DNA of 64,000 nucleotides from positions 2,418,001-2,482,000 of the forward strand of contig NZ_BHGK01000001.1 of the NCBI RefSeq assembly GCF_003574295.1. The letters run 5' to 3'. Shown here piece after piece: positions 8,302-16,314 of the stretch. The notes beneath the pieces are model-generated. The model saw only the letters and a list, made by a program, of their open reading frames with translations. It was not told the origin of the DNA and did no database searches. Both the position numbers and the translations under genes were made by a program. The DNA is from Mediterraneibacter butyricigenes. Lineage in GTDB: Bacteria > Bacillota > Clostridia > Lachnospirales > Lachnospiraceae. Each line of letters begins with the position of its first letter. Position 1 is the stretch's first letter.

Positions 8302-9447
8302 ATGAAAAAGAAAATTTTAGCTTCCCTGCTTGCAGGTGCACTGACAGTATCCATGTTAGCAGGCTGCGCAGGCAATCCGGACAAAGGCAGCAAGGATTCT
8401 TCAGATTCCAGTGACAAATCCGGTCTGAACATCTGTATCCTTACAGCAGACGGAACCATCGATGACGGATCTTATAATGAGAACTGCTATGATGGTATCG
8501 TAGACTTTATCGATGAGAATCCGGATGCAACCGTGAAAGAAGTAAACACAGCAGATCTTAGCCAGTGTATCCAGGCTGTTCAGGATACCATCGCTGACTA
8601 CGATGTACTGGTACTTCCGGGATACAACTTCGCAGCAATCGGTGAGATCGCAGCAGACAACCCGGACAAAGACATTATCCTGGTAGACTCCGCAGTTACA
8701 AATTCTGACGGAACAGAAGTAGAACTTGACAACGTTTATTCCATGACATTTACAGAGCAGGAATCCGGTTTCCTGGCTGGTATCGCAGCAGCTCTGGAAA
8801 CAAAGACCGGAAAAGTTGCAGTTGTAAATGGTATCGCATATCCGTCTAACACAAACTATCAGTTTGGTTTTGAAAGCGGTGTCGCATACGCAAACGCAAA
8901 ATACGGTTCTTCCGCAGAACTGGTTGAACTTCCGTCTTATGCAGGAACTGACATGAACGGTGAAAACGTTGGCGGTAACTACATCGGATCCTTCTCTGAT
9001 GTTGCAACCGGAAAAGTAATTGGCGATACTCTGATCGACCAGGGCGTTGATATTATCTTCGTAGCTGCCGGTGCAGGTGGAATGGGTGTATTCACATCTG
9101 CAAAAGAATCAACAGATGCTAAGGTAATCGGTGTTGACGTTGACCAGTATGATGATGGTGTAAACGGAGACTCCAACATTATCCTGACCTCTGCTTTGAA
9201 GAAAATGGACGTTGTAGTTTACAACGAACTGAATCTGATTAAAGAAGGTAAGTTTGAAGGAAAGAACGAGATCCTGAGCTCCTCTACAGACTCTGTTGGT
9301 ATCGTAACAGAAGAGGGAAGACAGCAGTTATCTCAGGGAACCATCGACAAACTGAACGAGTCTTATGACCTGATGAAAGAGGGAACAGTTGTACCGGCAT
9401 CCGGAGACAACGGATATACACCGGACGATTTCCCGGGACTGAAATAA
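8302..9447 (+). CDS. BMP-family nucleoside-binding lipoprotein
   Basis: This is the substrate-binding protein of a nucleoside ABC importer (PnrA/Bmp family, 381 aa from the preferred start). The signal peptide ends in the lipobox LAGC with Cys22, followed by a Ser/Asp-rich tether and the two-lobed Bmp domain. Family features include the DDGSYNENCYDGI start, the TFTEQESGFLAGIAA stretch and GVDVDQY. The ATG at 8302 is preferred over an upstream in-frame ATG because AAAGGAGG precedes it. Downstream genes supply an ATPase and two permeases. Family members bind purine nucleosides; here 5'-modified adenosines are an interesting possibility given the neighbouring enzymes. Confidence 0.9.
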   Translation: MKKKILASLLAGALTVSMLAGCAGNPDKGSKDSSDSSDKSGLNICILTADGTIDDGSYNENCYDGIVDFIDENPDATVKEVNTADLSQCIQAVQDTIADYDVLVLPGYNFAAIGEIAADNPDKDIILVDSAVTNSDGTEVELDNVYSMTFTEQESGFLAGIAAALETKTGKVAVVNGIAYPSNTNYQFGFESGVAYANAKYGSSAELVELPSYAGTDMNGENVGGNYIGSFSDVATGKVIGDTLIDQGVDIIFVAAGAGGMGVFTSAKESTDAKVIGVDVDQYDDGVNGDSNIILTSALKKMDVVVYNELNLIKEGKFEGKNEILSSSTDSVGIVTEEGRQQLSQGTIDKLNESYDLMKEGTVVPASGDNGYTPDDFPGLK

Positions 9448-9481
9448 TTAAAAATTAAAACGATAACAGGAGGAAGAACCT

Positions 9482-10207
9482 ATGATTACAACACCTTCAG
9501 CATGTATACAGGCTGAGGAGGGTAGTGTGGCAAAGGCTGTGCTGATGCCAGGCGATCCACTGAGAGCAAAGTATGTAGCAGAACATTATCTGGAGGATCC
9601 GGTTTTATTTAACTCTGTACGTAACATGTACGGATATACCGGAACCTACAAAGGCAAAAAGATTTCCGTAATGGGAAGCGGAATGGGAATTCCGTCCATC
9701 GGATTGTACGCATATGACCTGTACAGTTTCTTTGGAGTAGAGGCAATCATCCGGATCGGATCCACAGGAGCGATCAGTGAAAATGTCAACTTACGTGATG
9801 TGGTTGTGGCAATGAGTGCATCTACCAATTCCAACTTTGCAGTACAGTATGGATTCCAGGGAATCTTGGCACCGACTGCGAACTATGAAATGTTGGATTA
9901 TGCGGTAAAAGCAGGACAGGAAATCGGCGCCAGCATGAAAGTTGGTCCGATCTATACTTCTGATATGTTCTACAATGCAGATCCGGGTCTGAATCAGAAA
10001 TTAAGAGACTACGGAATGTTGTGTGTAGAGATGGAGACAGCAGGACTTTATATGACGGCTGCTCATTTGAAGAAGAAAGCCCTGGGACTTCTGACTGTTT
10101 CTGATGATGTGTTTACAGGCGAAGAACTTTCTGTAATGGAAAGACAGGAATCATTCGATGAGATGATGAAGATCGCGCTGGAAACAGCTTGGAAAACAAT
10201 CGACTAA
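9482..10207 (+). CDS. Purine-nucleoside phosphorylase, DeoD type
   Basis: This 241-aa NP-I family phosphorylase cleaves purine nucleosides with phosphate to base and (deoxy)ribose-1-phosphate. It shows LMPGDPLRAKY (phosphate site), MGSGMGIPS, VEMETAGLY (ribose and base contacts) and TVSDD...ERQESF, which keeps the Asp and Arg of the DeoD proton-transfer pair. Compared with E. coli and B. subtilis DeoD from memory, the N-terminal H-I-(N/E)-A, whose His4 contacts the ribose 5'-hydroxyl of the neighbouring subunit, reads C-I-Q-A (Cys8), and SDH reads SDD. That hints at a changed 5' or base specificity. GGAGGAAG precedes the start; the gene lies 34 nt after the binding-protein gene. Confidence 0.92.
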   Translation: MITTPSACIQAEEGSVAKAVLMPGDPLRAKYVAEHYLEDPVLFNSVRNMYGYTGTYKGKKISVMGSGMGIPSIGLYAYDLYSFFGVEAIIRIGSTGAISENVNLRDVVVAMSASTNSNFAVQYGFQGILAPTANYEMLDYAVKAGQEIGASMKVGPIYTSDMFYNADPGLNQKLRDYGMLCVEMETAGLYMTAAHLKKKALGLLTVSDDVFTGEELSVMERQESFDEMMKIALETAWKTID

Positions 10208-10219
10208 TTGAAGGATTTA

Positions 10220-10268
10220 AGGAGGTCTTTGAGGATGGCGAGGAAGCCATCCTCCTGGGCCACCTTTG
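10220..10268 (+). terminator. Intra-operon hairpin before the ABC ATPase gene
   Basis: A perfect 9-bp stem (GAGGATGGC with GCCATCCTC, loop GAGGAA) at 10231-10254 is extended by imperfect outer pairing and followed by TTTGTTTT. It may attenuate transcription or protect the upstream mRNA so that binding protein and enzymes exceed the membrane components. Confidence 0.55.
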
Positions 10269-10302
10269 TTTTATCCTGGAAAGATGAAGGAGTAGACGCG
10301 AT

Positions 10303-11838
10303 ATGGAGAGCAATTATATTGTTGAAATGAAAAATATAACAAAGCGGTTTCCAGGAATCATCGCCAATGATAATGTAACGATCCAGATTAAAAAGGGTGA
10401 GATTTATGCGCTGCTTGGTGAAAACGGAGCAGGAAAATCTACACTGATGAGTATGCTGTTTGGAATGTATGAGCCGGATGAAGGTGAGATCTATATCCGT
10501 GGCAAGAAGACAACACTTCGCTCATCCAACGAGGCAGCGGCCCTGAAGATCGGAATGGTGCATCAGCATTTTAAACTGATTTCTAATTATACAATAGCAG
10601 AGAATATTATTTTAGGTGTGGAACCGATTAAGCGCGCCTTTGGTGTGATCCCATATGTGGATATCAAGAGCGCAAATAAAAAGATTCGGGAACTTTCCAT
10701 TCAATATGGACTGGAAGTAGACCCGGAAAAGAGAATTGATGAAGTAAACGTATCGATTCAGCAGCGTGTGGAGATTCTGAAGATGCTGTATCGGGATGCG
10801 GAGATTCTGATCTTCGATGAGCCGACAGCGATCCTGACTCCTCAGGAAATTGAATATCTTCTGAAGATCATGAAACAGATGGCCGAGGCAGGCAAGACCA
10901 TCATTCTGATCACGCACAAACTGGAAGAAATCAAACAGATCGCAGATCGATGTGCGATTTTAAGACAGGGACGCCTGATCGATATTCTGGATGTGAAAGA
11001 AGCGTCTACGAAAGAGATGGCAAACCTGATGGTGGGAAGAGAAGTGGAACTGACTCAGGAAAAGGAAGCACCTTCCTTTGGAGAGGATGTTCTGGAAGTC
11101 AAAGGTCTTTCCGTAGAAAATGAAGATCATTTTGAAGTGGTCAAAAACGTCAGCTTTAAGATCCGTGGTGGAGAAATCTTTGCAGTTGCCGGTGTATCCG
11201 GTAACGGACAGACGGAACTTGCAGATGCCATTGCAGGCTTGATGAAGTCCAGCAAAGGACAGGTGATCTTAAATGGCAAAGATATCACGAAGATGACGAT
11301 CCGTGAACGGACAGATTCCGGTATGGCATATATCCCGGAAGACCGTCAGAGATATGGTGTGGTTATGGATATTTCTCTTCGGGATAATCTGGCTCTTCGA
11401 AATTACTATAAAGAACCATTTTCCAAAAATGGATTTTTGAAGTTCAATGTGTTTGATGAATATGCAGAGAAGCTGATCGGAAAATACGACATCCGAAGCG
11501 GACAGGGCGCAAAGACGATCGTCCGTTCCATGAGTGGCGGTAATCAGCAGAAGGCGATCGTAGGTCGTGAGATTGAGCAGGAAGCTCCGCTTATGATCTT
11601 CGTACAGCCGACCCGTGGTTTGGATATCGGAGCCATTGAAAATATTCACAATCAGATTTTGGAAGAAAGAAAAAAAGGCCGTGCGATTCTCCTGATTTCT
11701 CTGGAATTGGATGAAGTGCTGGAACTGGCAGATACCATAGGCGTTATTTACAATGGTGAACTGTTAAAGATTGCAGATGCTTCAAAACTGACCAAGAATG
11801 AAGTCGGCAGCTATATGATGGGAGTGAAAGGATCATGA
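10303..11838 (+). CDS. Nucleoside ABC transporter ATPase (two domains)
   Basis: A 511-aa double ATPase of the monosaccharide/nucleoside type (like B. subtilis YufO/NupO). The first domain (about 6-235) has GENGAGKST, a degenerate signature VNVSIQQRVEI and LIFDEPTAIL. The second (about 255-500) has GVSGNGQTE in place of a canonical Walker A, the signature MSGGNQQKAIVGREI and FVQPTRGLD. The unusual second Walker A is normal for this subfamily. It overlaps the first permease gene by 4 nt, so the two are translationally coupled. It energises import of the nucleoside bound by the lipoprotein encoded at 8302-9447. Confidence 0.93.
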   Translation: MESNYIVEMKNITKRFPGIIANDNVTIQIKKGEIYALLGENGAGKSTLMSMLFGMYEPDEGEIYIRGKKTTLRSSNEAAALKIGMVHQHFKLISNYTIAENIILGVEPIKRAFGVIPYVDIKSANKKIRELSIQYGLEVDPEKRIDEVNVSIQQRVEILKMLYRDAEILIFDEPTAILTPQEIEYLLKIMKQMAEAGKTIILITHKLEEIKQIADRCAILRQGRLIDILDVKEASTKEMANLMVGREVELTQEKEAPSFGEDVLEVKGLSVENEDHFEVVKNVSFKIRGGEIFAVAGVSGNGQTELADAIAGLMKSSKGQVILNGKDITKMTIRERTDSGMAYIPEDRQRYGVVMDISLRDNLALRNYYKEPFSKNGFLKFNVFDEYAEKLIGKYDIRSGQGAKTIVRSMSGGNQQKAIVGREIEQEAPLMIFVQPTRGLDIGAIENIHNQILEERKKGRAILLISLELDEVLELADTIGVIYNGELLKIADASKLTKNEVGSYMMGVKGS

Positions 11839-13001
11839 AAAAAAACGGAAATGAAAAATCAGGGGGCGTAGTGGATAAGATTCTGGGTTTCATATCCGGA
11901 GATAAGACCAGTCCTTTTGCAGTGCCAATCATCAGTATTTTACTGAGTTTGATTGTGGCTTCGCTCCTTCTGGCAGCACTGGGAAAAAGCCCGGTTCAGG
12001 GCTTCTCAAGTTTTCTGCAGGGATGCGGTCTTTTGCCGAAACCGTCTTACGCAAGCGGAAAGGGGATGATTACAGACTTCTTCTCTTTCCTTGGAATTCT
12101 GGCACCAATGATATTGGCATCTCTCGGAATTGTAATGGGTCTGAGAGCAAACATGTTTAACATCGGTGTTTCAGGACAGATGCTTTCCGCAGGATTCCTG
12201 GCAACAGTGATTATCGGTTACAGCGGCCTGGATGCAGTAATTGCAAAACCGCTGGTTATCGTGATTGGTATGGTAGTGGGATGTCTGCTTGGATCTTTTG
12301 TAGGTCTGTTGAAGTACAAGTTCAATATCCATGAAGTAGTGGCAACGATTATCATTGATTATATTATCAACTATATCGTGGGATTCTTCATCAACAGTAA
12401 ATTTGCAGATCCCTTTACCAGAGCATCCAAAGCATGTTCCGATGCGGCAAGACTGACGGTCAATAATGTGGATCTGGGCGGATATAAGATTGCTTTCCCG
12501 TTCGGTATCATTGTTGCAATTATCGCAGTGATCCTGATCAAGATTTTCCTGGATAAGACGGTGGCAGGATTTGAGTTGAAGAATGTGGGACTGAACAAAG
12601 ACTGTGCCCGTTATGCAGGTATGAATGTTAATAAAAACATTATGATTTCCATGGGGATGTCCGGTCTGTTGGCAGGTCTGGCAGGTGTGACCTATTATCT
12701 GGGATATTATAATAATATTTATCCGAATACACTGTCCAGTATGGGATATGATGCGATCGCAGTGGCATTGCTCGGAAACAGCAATCCGGTAGGTGCAGTG
12801 TTTGGTGCGTTCTTGATCACGATCTTACAGGCAGGAACCATTTACATGAACTCTACAATCGGAGTCAGTAAAGAGATTTCCTCGGTTATCACAGGAATCA
12901 TCCTGTTGTTCAGTGCTTGTGGCGGATTTCTTGTATATCTGTCAAAGAAACAGTTGATCAAACGTCAGGAAAGTCATAAGGAAGCAAAGGAGGAGAAGTA
13001 G
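11835..13001 (+). CDS. Nucleoside ABC transporter permease 1
   Basis: A BPD_transp_2 (branched-chain/ribose-type) permease of 388 aa with about ten hydrophobic segments. The conserved EVVATIIIDYIINYIVG and GYDAIAVALLGNSNPVG stretches are typical of the larger subunit of BMP-type nucleoside importers (like YufP/NupP). It starts by overlapping the ATPase stop codon and is followed after 1 nt by the second permease. Confidence 0.92.
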   Translation: MKKNGNEKSGGVVDKILGFISGDKTSPFAVPIISILLSLIVASLLLAALGKSPVQGFSSFLQGCGLLPKPSYASGKGMITDFFSFLGILAPMILASLGIVMGLRANMFNIGVSGQMLSAGFLATVIIGYSGLDAVIAKPLVIVIGMVVGCLLGSFVGLLKYKFNIHEVVATIIIDYIINYIVGFFINSKFADPFTRASKACSDAARLTVNNVDLGGYKIAFPFGIIVAIIAVILIKIFLDKTVAGFELKNVGLNKDCARYAGMNVNKNIMISMGMSGLLAGLAGVTYYLGYYNNIYPNTLSSMGYDAIAVALLGNSNPVGAVFGAFLITILQAGTIYMNSTIGVSKEISSVITGIILLFSACGGFLVYLSKKQLIKRQESHKEAKEEK

Positions 13002-13002
13002 A

Positions 13003-13965
13003 ATGATTAATACGATTATTTCAAATGGATTAGCCTTTGCTTTACCTTTGTTTATTATGGCAGTAGGCGGTATGTACTCTGAAAAGAGTGGAGTTATGAT
13101 GCTCTGCGTGGAAGGATTCCAGGGATTCGGAGCATTCTGTGGAGCGTTTGCGGTTCTGATCGCACAGAGATCACTGGGAGGATCTTCTCCATGGCTGATC
13201 TACATTGCATTGATCTTTGCCATGTTAGGAGGCGCATTGTTCTCCATCATTCACGCGGTACTCTGTATCTATCTTCGTGCAGACCAGTGTATCAGCGGTG
13301 TGGTTGTCAATATTCTGGCAGAAGCAATTTCTATTTTTGCAACCAGCGTCATTAATAATGCAGTATTCGGACAGCCGTCCAGTCAGTTCGTGATCGGTGT
13401 GTCCCAGAAAATTACAGTACACGGACTTTCCAAGGTACCGGTACTGGGTGGATTCTTTAAAAATGTTTACCCATATGAGATTGTTATCATTTTTGTGACG
13501 ATTATCATGTGGTATCTGATGTATCGCACCAGATTTGGACTTCGGATGCGTGCATGTGGTGAGAATCCGCAAGCGTTGGATGCAGCAGGACAGAGCGTTG
13601 CAAAACATCGTTTTATCTCCGTTCTGATCTCCGGAGCTCTTTCTGGTATTGGTGGTATGTTCTTTGCATACTCCATTGCAGGAAACTTCTCTGCAAGCGT
13701 TTTCGTTGGATATGGATACCTGGCAGTTGCATCCTGGATCTTCGGTAACTATAATATCGGTGGTACTCTGGCAGTGTGTCTGTTCTTCGGACTGGTGCGT
13801 GCCGGTGGATTCCAGTTCTGTGTATCTATGGGATTATCCAGTAACTATTCCTATTTGTTCCAGGCAATTCCATATGTGCTGACCGTAATTCTGATGATCT
13901 TTTTCTCCAAAAATAATCATGCACCGAAGGCGTGTGGAGAGATCTACGATAAAGGAAAGAGATAA
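13003..13965 (+). CDS. Nucleoside ABC transporter permease 2
   Basis: The second BPD_transp_2 permease (320 aa, about eight or nine helices) matches the smaller subunit type (YufQ/NupQ). It has the MYSEKSGVMMLCVEGFQGFGAF start and GLRMRACGENPQALDAAG coupling region; the latter is the cytoplasmic loop that docks with the ATPase. It has an AAAGGAGGAGAAG ribosome site inside the previous gene. Together with the genes from 8302 it completes the importer. Confidence 0.92.
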   Translation: MINTIISNGLAFALPLFIMAVGGMYSEKSGVMMLCVEGFQGFGAFCGAFAVLIAQRSLGGSSPWLIYIALIFAMLGGALFSIIHAVLCIYLRADQCISGVVVNILAEAISIFATSVINNAVFGQPSSQFVIGVSQKITVHGLSKVPVLGGFFKNVYPYEIVIIFVTIIMWYLMYRTRFGLRMRACGENPQALDAAGQSVAKHRFISVLISGALSGIGGMFFAYSIAGNFSASVFVGYGYLAVASWIFGNYNIGGTLAVCLFFGLVRAGGFQFCVSMGLSSNYSYLFQAIPYVLTVILMIFFSKNNHAPKACGEIYDKGKR

Positions 13966-13997
13966 AAACCCGGAGCAAAGAGGAGGAAAAGAAAATT

Positions 13998-14663
13998 ATG
14001 GTATTACGAGAGGAAAGAGAACTGGTTGTAGAGTATGGTAAGAAGTTAAGCCAGGAAAAATTAAGCGTCGGAACCAGCGGAAATATCAGTGCATATAATG
14101 CGGAAGAGGGGCTGATGGCAATCACGCCATCCGGAATGGATTATATGAAACTGAAACCGGAAGATGTGGTCGTGATGGATCTTGACAGTCATCTGGTTGA
14201 CAGTAACAGAAAGCCATCCAGTGAGTGGGCACTTCACACAGGATTTTATCTGAAAAAGAAAGATATCCGCGCGGTGGTACATACCCATCCGAAATACAGC
14301 ACAATTTTTGCGGTACTTCGTGAGCCGATCCGTCCGGTGCATTATGCAATGGCAGGAATCGGAACCTATGAAGTTCCATGTGCTCCATATTATATGTATG
14401 GAACTCCGGAACTGGCACATACTGCAGTGGAAACCTGCGGAGAAGGACGAGCAGTCCTGCTTGCAAATCATGGACTGATCACCTGTGGGGAGACACTGCC
14501 GCAGGCGTATGATCTGACAGCAAATGTGGAATATACCGCAGAGTTGGCTTATCGGAGCCGTGCGATCGGACAGCCGGTCTACTTAAGTGAAGAGGAAGTC
14601 AAAGCCGTTTACGAAAGCTTCCAGACTTACGGACAGGCAGATTCCGGCAAAAAAGGATATTAA
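13998..14663 (+). CDS. Class II (zinc) aldolase, FucA/AraD family
   Basis: This 221-aa aldolase cleaves ketose-1-phosphates to DHAP plus an aldehyde. The active-site signatures are present: SSEWALHTGFY (catalytic Glu), the zinc ligands of VVHTHPKYST and the third His in LLANHGLI; GTSGNISAYN forms the phosphate loop. Its position at the end of a phosphorylase-MtnA-importer operon suggests the substrate is ribulose-1-phosphate or its 5-deoxy or 5-methylthio form, as for the aldolases of the DHAP shunt, rather than fuculose-1-phosphate. No fucose or rhamnose gene is near. The last step would give DHAP for glycolysis and acetaldehyde, glycolaldehyde or methylthioacetaldehyde. Confidence 0.9.
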   Translation: MVLREERELVVEYGKKLSQEKLSVGTSGNISAYNAEEGLMAITPSGMDYMKLKPEDVVVMDLDSHLVDSNRKPSSEWALHTGFYLKKKDIRAVVHTHPKYSTIFAVLREPIRPVHYAMAGIGTYEVPCAPYYMYGTPELAHTAVETCGEGRAVLLANHGLITCGETLPQAYDLTANVEYTAELAYRSRAIGQPVYLSEEEVKAVYESFQTYGQADSGKKGY

Positions 14664-14734
14664 GAAAAACATCATCAGATAATCAATAAAAGTCAGGAAA
14701 AAGGACAGAATAAATTCAGACAGGAGTAAGAAGC

Positions 14735-14998
14735 ATGTTTCGAATTTGGGGAAAAGAAATGAAAGACAATCGAATGATCCGGGATATCGTGATCTGTGAT
14801 GAGACGGACGATACAAGAACGCATAAAATATTTCATGCGCTGGATCAGATCTGTTACGAATTTGATCTCAGTGTACCAATCTGGCTAGATGCAACGATTG
14901 ACGAATTTAAGAGACATGCGAAAGCAAGATTCTATCAGGACAGTTTTATGGACTCGATAGAGTTTGATTATCTGGAAATTCAGATTATTGAAGAATGA
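14735..14998 (+). CDS. Small conserved-looking protein, unknown function
   Basis: An 87-aa soluble, acidic protein with ACAGGAGT at a good distance before the ATG. I recognise no domain. It contains a DIVICDETDDTRTHKIFHALD stretch and two predicted helices, with no signal or membrane segment. It is the last gene before a strong terminator at 15075-15115, so it is probably co-transcribed with the nucleoside-salvage genes and might be a regulator or accessory factor; it could equally be unrelated. Confidence 0.7.
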   Translation: MFRIWGKEMKDNRMIRDIVICDETDDTRTHKIFHALDQICYEFDLSVPIWLDATIDEFKRHAKARFYQDSFMDSIEFDYLEIQIIEE

Positions 14999-15074
14999 AA
15001 ATAAAATGTGGTATGGGGATTTACTATAGTCCAGCTTAAAAAAATCGAAAGCAAGTCCTTATAGAGCAACTGAA

Positions 15075-15115
15075 AATAGAAGAAACCGGCATTTGCCGGT
15101 TTCTTCTATTTTTAT
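15075..15115 (+). terminator. Intrinsic terminator of the nucleoside operon
   Basis: The stem of about 16 bp (AATAGAAGAAACCGGC with GCCGGTTTCTTCTATT) has a tight loop and is followed by TTTTTATAT. The gene-free stretch 14999-15399 holds this terminator and the Pho-type promoter at 15285-15339; I see nothing else in it. Confidence 0.92.
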
Positions 15116-15284
15116 ATATCATATACTTCCCTTTTATAAAATGCAAAAATGCACGATTGAAATACACCAGATATCCTGTATTTCTTTTATATCATATCAC
15201 AAGATATAGAAGAAAACAAGGGAGATTGCCAGAATTTTATAGTTTTGTAAACGAAAATGTATCTTCAGTTGGTGTGACTCTGGA

Positions 15285-15339
15285 TTTACGCATATTTAAC
15301 AAACTTAGGATTTTGTATTTTACATAACTCCTTTATGAT
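15285..15339 (+). promoter_or_regulatory. Pho-box-like promoter of the pst operon
   Basis: Repeats resembling the Firmicutes PhoP half-site TT(A/T)ACA occur at 15285 (TTTACG), 15296 (TTAACA, 11 bp later) and 15319 (TTTACA, about two further periods). A -10 TATGAT lies at 15334-15339 without a good -35, as expected for an activator-dependent promoter. Binding by the PhoB encoded at 19546 is inferred. Confidence 0.6.
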
Positions 15340-15399
15340 TGCAGTTGTGAAGAAAAAACAACAAAAATTAAAAGGAAAACAAAAAGGAGATTATAAGTC

Positions 15400-16314
15400 A
15401 TGAAAATGAAAAAGTTTATCGCGGTATTATCCGTAGTAGGAATGGTAGCTGCAATGGCAGCAGGTTGCGGAGGAAATTCAGATTCTAAGAGCAGTGCAGA
15501 TGCAAGCGGAAGCGCTTCTGACTGGGACAGCAGCACAGATATCACTATCGTATCCAGAGAAGACGGATCTGGTACAAGAGGAGCTTTCATTGAACTGTTC
15601 GGTGTAGAAGAAAAGAATGATGCCGGAGAAAAAGTTGATATGACAACTGAAGAAGCACAGATCACAAACAGCACTTCTGTTATGCTGACAACAGTAGCCG
15701 GAGATGAATATGCAATCGGTTATGTATCTCTTGGATCTCTGGATGACAGTGTTAAAGCAGTAAAGATCGACGGAGCAGAGGCAACTGCTGATAACATTAA
15801 GAGCGGAGATTACAAAGTATCTCGTCCGTTCAATGTTGCAACTAAGAAGGGACAGGACAATGAAGTAGCAAAAGATTTCCTGAACTTCATTTTAAGTAAA
15901 GAAGGACAGGACGTTGTATCTGAGGAAGGTTACATTGCACAGGATGATGCTCAGGCATTTGAAGGAACACAGCCATCCGGAAAACTGGTAGTCGGAGGAT
16001 CCTCTTCTGTATCACCGGTTATGGAAAAACTGATCGAAGCTTACAAAGCTGTAAACCCAAATGCAGACATCGAACTTCAGACAACAGATTCTACAACAGG
16101 TATGACTTCTACAATCGACGGAAGCTATGATATCGGAATGGCATCCCGTGAACTGAAAGACGAAGAAGCAGCAGAACTTGATTCCACAGTGATTGCAACA
16201 GATGGTATTGCAGTGATCGTGAACAATGCAAACCCGACAGATGAACTGACAAGTGATCAGGTGAAAGCAATCTACACCGGTGATGCTCTTACATGGGATG
16301 AGGTAGTAAAATAA
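15400..16314 (+). CDS. Phosphate-binding lipoprotein PstS, permuted order
   Basis: This 304-aa lipoprotein (lipobox AAGC, Cys23) captures phosphate for the Pst importer. The domain order is circularly permuted. The stretch usually in the C-terminal half (VSREDGSGTRGAF at 51-63, then GYVSLGSLDDSVKAVKIDG and SRPFNVATK) comes first, and the usual N-terminal half (GGSSSVSPVMEKL from 199, IGMASREL, DGIAVIVN, IYTG...TWDEV at the very end) comes last. Total length is normal, so it is a permutation and not a fusion. I recall pneumococcal PstS1 having the same order. Phosphate-contacting Ser, Asp and Gly-Ser-Gly-Thr-Arg residues are all retained. Confidence 0.93.
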   Translation: MKMKKFIAVLSVVGMVAAMAAGCGGNSDSKSSADASGSASDWDSSTDITIVSREDGSGTRGAFIELFGVEEKNDAGEKVDMTTEEAQITNSTSVMLTTVAGDEYAIGYVSLGSLDDSVKAVKIDGAEATADNIKSGDYKVSRPFNVATKKGQDNEVAKDFLNFILSKEGQDVVSEEGYIAQDDAQAFEGTQPSGKLVVGGSSSVSPVMEKLIEAYKAVNPNADIELQTTDSTTGMTSTIDGSYDIGMASRELKDEEAAELDSTVIATDGIAVIVNNANPTDELTSDQVKAIYTGDALTWDEVVK

